DNA of 64,000 bases from Streptomyces sp. A3M-1-3. GTDB taxonomy: Bacteria > Actinomycetota > Actinomycetes > Streptomycetales > Streptomycetaceae. Location: contig NZ_JANAVP010000009.1 in NCBI RefSeq assembly GCF_024213665.1, positions 1-64,000 on the forward strand, in the 5' to 3' direction. Shown one piece after another: positions 8,457 through 15,109 of this stretch (positions are counted from its first letter, which is position 1; every line of letters begins with the position of its first letter). Under the pieces are notes generated by a model that saw nothing but the letters and a program-made list of their open reading frames with translations, made no database searches and was not told the DNA's origin. The translations under genes were made by a program, and so were the position numbers.

Positions 8457-8759
8457 ATGGCCCGGAACCGATCCGCAACGTACCCCGACCGGGAGACCGC
8501 CCAGTGGGCTACCCAGCAGGTCGTGACCGGCAATGAGCAGGTCATCCACCGGTGGCTCGCCCAGGGCACCCGGCAGCGGCTCGTCATCGAGGCCGCCTGG
8601 CCGTCGTGTCCCGAGCCCGTTGGGCGCGTGTTGTTGCAGGCGATGATGCTCGCCGGGCGGGAGCCCGTCGACGTACGGGCCGCGCGTGTGATCCTCAGGC
8701 GCGATGACGCGAGCCCGCACGGTTTCGTCGTGCACGCCACCTTCCCGATCTACCTGTAG
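8457..8759 (+). CDS. C-terminal part of an RNase A-like CdiA-CT toxin domain
   Basis: The 100 residues match the C-terminal portion of the bacterial RNase A-like toxin domain (CdiA-CT type, Pfam RNAse_A_bac). Recognisable blocks are ATYPDRETAQWATQQV, a central RWLAQGTRQRLVIEA, and the closing VRAARVILRRDDASPHGF and HATFPIYL. The N-terminal part of the domain, which in characterised members supplies an active-site histidine and arginine, is absent. The fragment keeps the terminal Thr/Tyr region. The start at 8457 has GGAGGG 7 bases upstream; ATGs at 8436 (overlapping the previous stop) and 8442 are alternatives. A matching CdiI-type immunity gene follows. It could be a silent toxin cassette or a relic. 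Confidence 0.75.
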   Translation: MARNRSATYPDRETAQWATQQVVTGNEQVIHRWLAQGTRQRLVIEAAWPSCPEPVGRVLLQAMMLAGREPVDVRAARVILRRDDASPHGFVVHATFPIYL

Positions 8760-8772
8760 AGGCCGACCCACC

Positions 8773-9423
8773 GTGTCCATGAAGCCGCTCGAACACGACC
8801 GCAGATACGGCGAGTTGGATCAGGTGATCCGCGCGTACCTGGGGCAGACCGCAGGCGACGAGGCCGAGGAGCGCAGCGCCGCCCTGGAGGCGTACCTGCG
8901 GCACACCTGGCACAGCCGGCCATGGGCGCTTGCCGTGGCCGAGCAGCAAGTGCGTGAGTACGCCCGCAACCCACCCGGCCGGCTCAGGCTGAGACTGGGC
9001 GAGTTCTACGCCGTACCGGATGTGGGTCTGACCGACTCCGAGATCCAGGGCTGGCTGCTGAGCATCGCCGACCACCTCAAGCACAGCATCGAGACGGGCG
9101 AGGTCCCGCCGCCCGCCGTCCCGGGGACCCACTGGGAGTGGCATGCCCGCTTCCCCGAACTGGGGCAGTTTCTCAGCGGCTGGTTCTCGCAGGACATGCC
9201 GGACGAATTCGACGACCACGAAGCGGCGGTCCAGGACTACGTAGACTCGACGGCCCCGAGTCTCGTGGCCCGCCTCGTCGGTGAGCTGTACGAACTGCTG
9301 GCCCTGTCCCTGGAGGAGTCGGACTACGCGCTCGCCGTCGCCGAGCTGGGCATGGAAGTCGACCCGCCGGCCCCGTACTCACCCAGCGGCTGGCTCGCCG
9401 TGGTGGCCGACCGGCTCGGGTAG
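8773..9423 (+). CDS. CdiI-type immunity protein with two tandem domains
   Basis: This is a 216-residue protein. Its second half (RFPELGQFLSGWFSQDM through YSPSGWLAVVADRL) matches the CdiI_2 immunity family that neutralises RNase A-like CdiA toxins. The first half aligns with it: RYGELDQVIRAYLGQTAGD at the front and LTDSEIQGWLLSIADHL at the end, with a similar helical middle. The protein is therefore an internal duplication of one roughly 95-residue immunity fold joined by a short proline-rich linker. GTG at 8773 is chosen because AGAGG lies 10 bases upstream; an ATG at 8779 is possible. It follows the toxin fragment by 13 bases, matching the toxin-immunity gene order. Confidence 0.8.
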   Translation: MSMKPLEHDRRYGELDQVIRAYLGQTAGDEAEERSAALEAYLRHTWHSRPWALAVAEQQVREYARNPPGRLRLRLGEFYAVPDVGLTDSEIQGWLLSIADHLKHSIETGEVPPPAVPGTHWEWHARFPELGQFLSGWFSQDMPDEFDDHEAAVQDYVDSTAPSLVARLVGELYELLALSLEESDYALAVAELGMEVDPPAPYSPSGWLAVVADRLG

Positions 9424-9499
9424 TCGCGATGCCTCCCTGAGGCAGGTCATTGCGCAACCGGGCAACCCCGGCACGGCATTCTTCATCTCAGCTCACGTG

Positions 9500-10456
9500 A
9501 TGAGTCTGACCGGTACGTCCTTCTTCGTGACCTCGATCGTCCTCGTGTGATCGCCCTGGTGCTGCCGCTCGCGCTGTCGCGACCGTCGACCTCGGGCCCG
9601 ACGGGACCGGCGGGCGGCAGGCCGCCCTCGAACCGAAGGTGAAGGCGCGCTTCACGCCGGTCCGCGACCCCCGGCTGGGGGAAGGGCTGCAGAAGACCGA
9701 CCTCCAGGGGCGGATATCGGGTGTGCGGGGCGAGGTGTACGTGTGGCTGCCGCCGCAGTACGACGATCCCGCGTACAAGTACAAGAAGTTCCCCGTGGTC
9801 AAGCTGCTGCCCGGCTACCCCGGCTCGGCGAAGACCTGGTTCGGCACGCTCAAGGTGCAGAGGCAGCTGCGGCCGATGATGGAGCAGGGCACGGTCGCGC
9901 CGTTCATCCTCGTCTCGCCGCGCACGCACTTGCTCGGTGACACCGACACCGGCTGCGCGAACGTACCGGGCAAGGTCAACGCCGAGACCTGGATCAGCGT
10001 TGACGTACGCAAGATGGTCACCGACAACTTCCGCGCCTCGGAGAAGCCGGACGGCTGGGCGGTGGCCGGGTTTTCGGCAGGTGCGCACTGCGCAGTCAAG
10101 CTGGCCGTCGCCCACCCGGACCGCTACCGCGCGGCGGTCGGCCTGTCCGGTTACAACGCCCCGGCCGCCGAGCGCACGTCGCTCACCGGACGGGACCCCG
10201 AGCTGCGGCGCGCCAACACCCGCTGCTGATGCTCCGGGCGGCCAGGACGCCGCCCCGCACCGCGCTGTTCGTCTCGGGCGAGGGCGCCGACGGATACGCG
10301 CCGGGCCTGGCGCTGCGGGACGCGGCCAAGCCGCCGACCACGGTGTACGTGAAGAAGACCCGGGGCGGTCACACCAGCCGGGTGTGGCGCACGGCCCTGC
10401 CCGAGGTCTTCACCCGGCTGAGCGGGCAGCTGCGGCCCGGGCAGCTGCGCCCCTGA
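9500..10456 (+). pseudogene. Decayed membrane-anchored alpha/beta hydrolase (esterase)
   Basis: Three reading frames must be joined to give a Streptomyces esterase. A start fragment MSLTGTSFFVTSIVLV (9500-9550) stops early. The next transmembrane piece (IALVLPLAL) lies in another frame and runs straight into DLGPDGTGG, so the rest of the membrane region is deleted. The catalytic part (9639-10229) keeps GEVYVWLPPQY, LLPGYPGSAKTW and the nucleophile elbow VAGFSAGAHCA. A one-base loss near 10220 then breaks the frame. The tail continues in the shifted frame (LLMLRAARTPP, GADGYAPG, TRGGHTSRVW with the catalytic His). Two frameshifts and an internal deletion make function unlikely. Confidence 0.82.
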
Positions 10457-10518
10457 GGACGGGCCGGGCGGGCCGGGCGGGACTCTGACGACACCCCCCA
10501 GCCGGGCCCAGCGAGGCG

Positions 10519-11592
10519 TTACAAGGGCCGGGTCGCGCCCGCGAACGGCATCTGGTCGATCGGCGCGACCCGCACCGGTGCGCCGGGACGCGGGGCGTGG
10601 ATCATCTGGCCGCCGCCGATGTAGAGGCCCACATGGCTGATGCCCGAGTAGAAGAAGACCAGGTCGCCGGGTGCGAGCTGGGAGCGGGAGATGCGTTGCC
10701 CGGCGTTGATCTGCGTGTATGTGGTCCGAGGAAGCGAGACGCCCGCCGCCCGCCAGGCCGCCTGCGTGAGGCCGGAGCAGTCGAAGGCCGAGGGGCCGGT
10801 GGCACCCCAGACGTACGGCTTGCCGAGCGCTCCGTAAGCGAACGAGACGGCCTGCGCGGCACGTGCGTTGGGTGCGCGGACCGCGCCGCGCGGCGTGCCG
10901 CGGTCGCTGCGCCCCGCGTCCGCGGCGGTGGCCGAGCCACCCCGGCGGGCGTCTGCCTCGTACGCCGCACGCTGCTGCGCGGTGAGCCGGGTGAGGAGCT
11001 GTTCGGCGGTGCCGAGCTTCTTCTGCACGATGGCTTTGTGCTTCGCCAGGTCGGCCTGGTGGGTCCGGAGATCGGCCAGCCGCCCGTCCGCGGTCGCGCG
11101 CAGCCGCTTGAGCTCGCCGAGTTGCTTCTCGACGGAGGCGATCTCGACCGCCTGCCGGCTGCCCGCCCGGTCGACGATCGCGGCGCGCTCCAGGTACTGG
11201 TCGGGGTCGGACGACAGCGCCAGCTGTACGGCGGGGTCGATCCCCCCGGCGCGGTACTGGGAGGTCGCGAGCGAACCGAGCGCATTGCGGGAGGCGTTCA
11301 GCCGGTCGGTCTTGCGCGCCGCCTCGTCGCGCAGTGCGGTCAGGGACCGCTGGGCCTCGCCCGACTTCTCCTTCGCCCCGTTGTACCGCTCGGTGGCGGC
11401 CTCCGCCTCCTGGTACAGCTTGTCGACCTTGGCCTTCAGCTGGGCCGGGGTGAGGCGGGGCTCCGCGTGACCGGATCCTTCAAAGGCGGTGGCGGTAGCA
11501 GCGCCCGCGAGGGCGAGGGTGGCGGCAGTCCGTGCGGTGTTGCCGGCGAGCGGGCGCTGCTTGGGCTTTCGGTGTGCAGCCACGAGGGCCAT
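10519..11592 (-). CDS. Secreted NlpC/P60 peptidoglycan endopeptidase (first)
   Basis: This is a 357-residue secreted cell-wall hydrolase. After a short basic start (MALVAAHRKPKQRP) comes a hydrophobic export segment (ARTAATLALAGAATATA). A long coiled coil follows to about residue 230 (PAQLKAKVDKLYQEAEAA onward), then a linker, then an NlpC/P60 domain. The domain carries the catalytic Cys in FDCSGLTQAAW and His in SHVGLYIG plus a second polar residue near MIHAPRPG. It should cleave D-Glu-DAP-type stem-peptide bonds. ATG at 11592 is used (AAGGA four bases upstream). It is a paralogue of the hydrolase at 13549-14745, but I found no c-di-AMP riboswitch signature upstream of this copy. Confidence 0.9.
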   Translation of the reverse strand: MALVAAHRKPKQRPLAGNTARTAATLALAGAATATAFEGSGHAEPRLTPAQLKAKVDKLYQEAEAATERYNGAKEKSGEAQRSLTALRDEAARKTDRLNASRNALGSLATSQYRAGGIDPAVQLALSSDPDQYLERAAIVDRAGSRQAVEIASVEKQLGELKRLRATADGRLADLRTHQADLAKHKAIVQKKLGTAEQLLTRLTAQQRAAYEADARRGGSATAADAGRSDRGTPRGAVRAPNARAAQAVSFAYGALGKPYVWGATGPSAFDCSGLTQAAWRAAGVSLPRTTYTQINAGQRISRSQLAPGDLVFFYSGISHVGLYIGGGQMIHAPRPGAPVRVAPIDQMPFAGATRPL

Positions 11593-11858
11593 CACGTCCT
11601 TCCGTCGTCCGGCGGCGGCCCGCACAGGGGGAGCAGGGCCGCCGCCGGATCTCTTGGCGTCAGTGGCCGGCTGCCGCCCGGTACGAGGCGACGGTGGGGA
11701 CTCGGCCACCTGGGGGAGGACGCTAAACCTGGGTCACGGGAAAGAGTCCCAATGAACGGAACTGGTGCCAATCGGTGCATTGATGACCGTATGGGACCGG
11801 CTGATGAGGCACACCTGACTGCGAAGGGGTGGCAAAGGGGTGGTTAGGCTCCGGCCTC

Positions 11859-12212
11859 ATGGACGTACTCATCAATGTCTTCGTCGGCCTGCACATCATC
11901 GGCATCGCCTCTCTGCTCGGCGGGTTCCTCACCCAGATGAAGGCGATGAGCGCGGGCACGGCCCGGTTCAACCCGGCGATGCTGCACGGCGCGCTGACGA
12001 TGCTGGTCACGGGAGTCGCGCTGGTGGGCCTGAACCAGGCCGACGACCAGAGCGTGAACAACCTCAAGGTCGGCATCAAGCTGGCGGTTCTGATCGTGAT
12101 CCTCGGCCTGGTGTACGTGAAGCGCGACGAGGAGACGGTGGAGAAGGCGTTCTTCGGGGCGGTGGGCGGTCTCACGATCGCGAACATCTTCATCGCGGTC
12201 CTCTGGACCTGA
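11859..12212 (+). CDS. Small integral membrane protein
   Basis: This 117-residue protein has about four hydrophobic segments (INVFVGLHIIGIASLLGGF, AMLHGALTMLVTGVALVGL, GIKLAVLIVILGLVYV and FGAVGGLTIANIFIAVLW) linked by short charged loops. No catalytic residues are evident. Similar four-helix proteins are widespread in actinomycetes, and I cannot give a function. ATG at 11859 is preferred because it begins the first membrane segment directly. Its stop codon sits inside a run of ACCTG repeats (12207-12236). Confidence 0.75.
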   Translation: MDVLINVFVGLHIIGIASLLGGFLTQMKAMSAGTARFNPAMLHGALTMLVTGVALVGLNQADDQSVNNLKVGIKLAVLIVILGLVYVKRDEETVEKAFFGAVGGLTIANIFIAVLWT

Positions 12213-12236
12213 CCTGACCTGACCTGACCCGACCTG
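12207..12236. repeat. ACCTG tandem repeat spanning a stop codon
   Basis: Six 5-base units (four perfect ACCTG, one ACCCG, one ACCTG) begin inside the last codons of the small membrane-protein gene. The TGA stop at 12210-12212 is part of the repeat. The array continues into the gap before the convergent sortase gene. Confidence 0.85.
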
Positions 12237-12268
12237 CCCCCACCTGACCTGCTCTCTGCTCGACCTCC

Positions 12269-12901
12269 TCAGCGGACCTCGGTGAGGCGGGCGAAGGCGA
12301 CGACGTTGCCGGCGTACCCCGTCTTCCCGGAGAAGCCGCCGCCGCAGGTGATGACGCGCAGCTCCGGCCGGCCCCTGGTCCGGTAGACGCGGTCGGCCGG
12401 GAAGTCCTTCTTGGCCACGACCTCGACGGCGTACACGGAGAAGGCGGCCGTACGTCCGTCCTGGCGCGCCACCTCGATGCGCGCGCCCTTCCGGAGAGAG
12501 CCGAGGCGGTAGAAGACCGCGGGGCCGTTGGCGTTGTCGACATGGCCGACGACGACGGAGGTGCCCTGTTCGCCGGGGGAGGCGGCGCCCGTGAACCAGC
12601 CGGCCACGTCCCTGTGCGCGGCGGGCGGGGTGTCGATCCAGCCGTCGGACGTGAGATCGACTCCGGTGAACGGGGCGTCGACGCCGATCGAGGGAATGAC
12701 GACGCGGACGGGTGCGGAGTACGGCAGGGACGGCGGCGGGTGCGGGGCGAGTCCGGAAGTGGCTGGGGTGGCTGAGGTGGCTGAGGTGGGCTGCGGGGGT
12801 CCTGCGCGGTCCTCCGTGCCGTAGCGCACCAGGAACACGCCGATGAGCAGGACGACGGCGATCGTGCCCCAGGCCCCGCGCGTCTGCGGTTGCTGGGGCA
12901 T
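12269..12901 (-). CDS. Class F sortase
   Basis: This is a 210-residue membrane-anchored transpeptidase. A single transmembrane helix (WGTIAVVLLIGVFLV, residues 10-25) and a proline/serine/threonine-rich stalk lead to a sortase beta-barrel. The barrel has the catalytic His in VVVGHVDNANG (about 120), Cys in VITCGGGF (about 184) and a downstream Arg in FARL. The start has GGAGG eight bases upstream and lies eight bases after the stop of the secreted-protein gene, so the two are co-transcribed. Class F sortases of actinomycetes attach or process wall proteins, but most have no defined substrate. No LPXTG protein is visible in this window. Confidence 0.9.
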   Translation of the reverse strand: MPQQPQTRGAWGTIAVVLLIGVFLVRYGTEDRAGPPQPTSATSATPATSGLAPHPPPSLPYSAPVRVVIPSIGVDAPFTGVDLTSDGWIDTPPAAHRDVAGWFTGAASPGEQGTSVVVGHVDNANGPAVFYRLGSLRKGARIEVARQDGRTAAFSVYAVEVVAKKDFPADRVYRTRGRPELRVITCGGGFSGKTGYAGNVVAFARLTEVR

Positions 12902-12909
12902 GCCTCCGC

Positions 12910-13404
12910 TCAGCCCCTGCGGTGCCGGCGCATCAGCTGTACGCCCGCCCCGGCGGCACCTGCGATCAGCGTCGCCCCGGCCGCTGTCGGGACCGGGGCG
13001 ATGCCGGTGAGGCTGCCGCCGACCCCGGCCTTGACGCCATGCCGGGCACCGGCGGGGATGTCGGGTTCGGGGTGCGTTCCGGCTTCGGGGTGTGTACCGG
13101 ATTCGGGGTGTGTACCGGCGTCGGCGTGCGTTCCGGCGCCAGGGTGCGTTCCGGTCTCCGCGTACGGTTCGGTCTCCGCGTACGGTTCGGTTTCGGCGTC
13201 CGCTTCAGGGTCGGTTTCGACTTCGCTGTGCGTTCCGGTGGGTGCGGCTGTCGGGCTGTCGGCGACGCCGAGTGCGGTCGTCCCCTCCTGGTTGAGCGTG
13301 ACCGTGCCGCCGCCCGGGGGGTCCGCGGCCGTCGCGGTCGCTGTCGTCGCCGTGGTCGCACCGAGGCAGAGCGCGGCGGCGGCAGCGACACGTATCCCTC
13401 GCAT
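12910..13404 (-). CDS. Secreted Thr/Glu-repeat protein upstream of the sortase
   Basis: This 164-residue protein starts with a signal peptide (MRGIRVAAAAALCLGATTA). The middle is acidic and low-complexity with repeats of GTHPE(A/S) type and EPYAET. A C-terminal hydrophobic helix (AAGATLIAGAAGAGVQLM) ends in RRHRRG. This resembles a wall-sorting tail, but no LPXTG motif precedes the helix. GGAGGAG lies five bases before the ATG at 13404. Co-transcription with a class F sortase suggests a surface protein that works with it, but I would not call it a proven substrate. The function is unknown. Confidence 0.75.
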   Translation of the reverse strand: MRGIRVAAAAALCLGATTATTATATAADPPGGGTVTLNQEGTTALGVADSPTAAPTGTHSEVETDPEADAETEPYAETEPYAETGTHPGAGTHADAGTHPESGTHPEAGTHPEPDIPAGARHGVKAGVGGSLTGIAPVPTAAGATLIAGAAGAGVQLMRRHRRG

Positions 13405-13548
13405 GGTGGCTCCTCCGGATCCTCGAGGAGCACCTGTGGACCTTTGTCCGTACATCGCAGGGAATGCGCCTCGACGCAGGAGACGCTAGGCGGGCCTTGC
13501 CCCGCCCGCTAGCCGAGGCGTGCGAACGGGGCAAGGGTGTGCGTCGGA

Positions 13549-14745
13549 CTATGCGGGGCGCACGCTGCCGTAGATCGGCATGTAGTAGATCGACTCCTCG
13601 CGGACGTTCGTCCCGGGCTTCGGGGCGTGGATCATCTTGCCGTCGCCGATGTAGATGCCGACGTGGCTGATGTCGTCGTAGAAGAAGACGAGGTCACCGG
13701 GGAGCAGGTCGTCGGTCGCGACGCGCGTGCCGACCTTCACCTGGTCCCAGGTGGTGCGCGGCAGGTCGACGCCCGCGGTCTTCCAGGCGGCCTGGGTCAG
13801 GCCCGAGCAGTCGTACGAACTGGGTCCCGTCGCCCCCCAGACGTACGGCTTGCCGATCTGGCCGCGGGCGAAGGAGAGCACCTTCTCCGCCTGGGCGGCG
13901 TACGTACCGGTGCCGGTGCCGGTGCCCGAGCCCGTACCGGTACCAGTGCCCGTACCGGAGTCGGACCCGGAGCCCGTGCCGGGGGCCGGCTGCTGGTCCT
14001 GTCGCGCTTCCTCCTGGCGCTGCTTCTCCGCGGCCGCCTGCTTGCGCGCCAGCTCCTCCGCCTTCCGCCTGGCCTCTTCCTCCTTCTTCCGCTCGATCGC
14101 GGCGAGCCGCGCCTTCTCCTGCGCCGTCAGCTTCGACAGCAGCTCGCGCGCCTCGGCCAGCTTCCGCTGGACCTCCTGCTTTCCGGCGCTGAGGCCGGCC
14201 TGTGACGTGGTGAGCGACTCCAGGCTCTTGGCCGCCTCCGCCCGCTTCTTGGATGCCTCGGCCTGCTGGGCCCGGTAGTCGCTGAGGATCTCCTGCTCGC
14301 GGCCGCCGAGCCGGTCCATCAGATGGTCCTGGGCGAAGTAGCCCTGCGGGTCGTCGGCGAGCAGGAGGGTGGCGGTGGGGCTCATGCCGCCCGTGCGGTA
14401 CTGCGCGGCGGCATAGGTGCCGAGCTCGCGCCGGGTCTCGTTCAGCTTCTCGGTGTTCTGCGCCACCTGGTCGAGCAGGCCGTCGACCTTCTTGCGCTGG
14501 GTGTCGGTGCGCTCCTTGGCGGCGTTGTACTTCTGGGTGGCCGTTCCGGCCTGGCGGTACAGCTCGTCGACCTTCTTCTGTACGTCCTCGACGCTCGGCT
14601 TCGGCTCGGCCGGCGCACCGGGCGCGGCGCTCGCGCTCTGCGCGAGGATGCTGACGGAGGCGAGTGCTGCGGTTGCTGCGGTCGTGATCCCGACTGCGGG
14701 AGCGGTGGTTCGTATCCGGGTGCGCGGCTTGCGATGCGACGCCAA
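13549..14745 (-). CDS. Secreted NlpC/P60 peptidoglycan endopeptidase under c-di-AMP control
   Basis: This is a secreted hydrolase of about 398 residues. After the signal segment (VGITTAATAALASVSILAQSASA) come two long coiled-coil stretches, including KKEEEARRKAEELARKQAA, and a Gly/Thr/Ser linker (GTGTGTGTGSGTG). The NlpC/P60 domain has YDCSGLTQAAW (Cys), DISHVGIYIG (His) and MIHAPKPG. It is expected to cut peptidoglycan stem peptides during growth or germination. A TTG at 14745 is likely the true start, because the ribosome site GGAAGGAG directly abuts the ATG at 14754 and only the TTG has proper spacing. A c-di-AMP riboswitch occupies the leader, so turgor or c-di-AMP status should control expression. 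Confidence 0.9.
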   Translation of the reverse strand: MASHRKPRTRIRTTAPAVGITTAATAALASVSILAQSASAAPGAPAEPKPSVEDVQKKVDELYRQAGTATQKYNAAKERTDTQRKKVDGLLDQVAQNTEKLNETRRELGTYAAAQYRTGGMSPTATLLLADDPQGYFAQDHLMDRLGGREQEILSDYRAQQAEASKKRAEAAKSLESLTTSQAGLSAGKQEVQRKLAEARELLSKLTAQEKARLAAIERKKEEEARRKAEELARKQAAAEKQRQEEARQDQQPAPGTGSGSDSGTGTGTGTGSGTGTGTGTYAAQAEKVLSFARGQIGKPYVWGATGPSSYDCSGLTQAAWKTAGVDLPRTTWDQVKVGTRVATDDLLPGDLVFFYDDISHVGIYIGDGKMIHAPKPGTNVREESIYYMPIYGSVRPA

Positions 14746-14762
14746 GGCCGGCATCTCCTTCC

Positions 14763-14925
14763 GTGGACCGCCTACCGGGTTAGCTGTCGGGTTCGGGCGG
14801 ATGAGGGTCCCCCCGGCCGGAGGCTGGGGGAGGAAGGTCGCCCTACGGTCCGGCGGGGCCGGTCCGATTCACCCCGGTTGTGCATGGTGGGTCCCCGGCT
14901 CCGAACTGCCGTACGACAGGCCGGA
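14763..14925 (-). promoter_or_regulatory. c-di-AMP (ydaO-type) riboswitch
   Basis: Reading the minus strand, the leader carries the conserved 3' block GAACCCGACAGCTAACCCGG then TAGGCGG just before the ribosome site. The 5' block GGGGTGAATC, within a GGGGACCCACCA...ACCGGGG context, lies about 100 bases upstream. This is the ydaO/c-di-AMP class known to control NlpC/P60 and Rpf cell-wall hydrolases in Streptomyces; ligand binding normally turns expression off. A palindromic mini-element (14807-14836) occupies the variable middle stem. Outer boundaries are approximate. Confidence 0.88.
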
Positions 14926-15025
14926 CTCGGCGCGGGGCCATCCGTTCTGGCGCGGTTCGCCGGTGGGGCACGGAGGGCCTTGGCGGAGCACGCTAGCCAA
15001 TCTGTGTGGCTGGGGGGAAGCCTGA

Positions 15026-15043
15026 TGTTCGATATGTCCGATA
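15026..15043. promoter_or_regulatory. AT-rich direct repeat between the hydrolase leader and pcrA
   Basis: Two adjacent 9-base copies differing at one position (TGTTCGATA, TGTCCGATA) stand in an AT-rich patch at about 15022-15055 inside very GC-rich DNA. It is upstream of the c-di-AMP leader on one strand and of pcrA on the other, so it may be an operator or the leader promoter. No regulator is assigned. Confidence 0.3.
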
Positions 15044-15109
15044 CATTTTCGTTACCTTCCCCGAACTCGTCGCCGGGCTGTCAGTGCGGCGGCCTAGACT
15101 CGGGAGGCG

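Noticed and set aside
11593..11830. Possible second c-di-AMP riboswitch upstream of the first NlpC/P60 gene
   Set aside because: The conserved AACCCGACAGCTAACCCGG-type block and the GGGGTGAATC block are absent.
12910..13404. LPXTG sorting signal in the secreted partner of the sortase
   Set aside because: The C-terminus has a hydrophobic helix and basic tail, but the residues before it contain no LPXTG or close variant.
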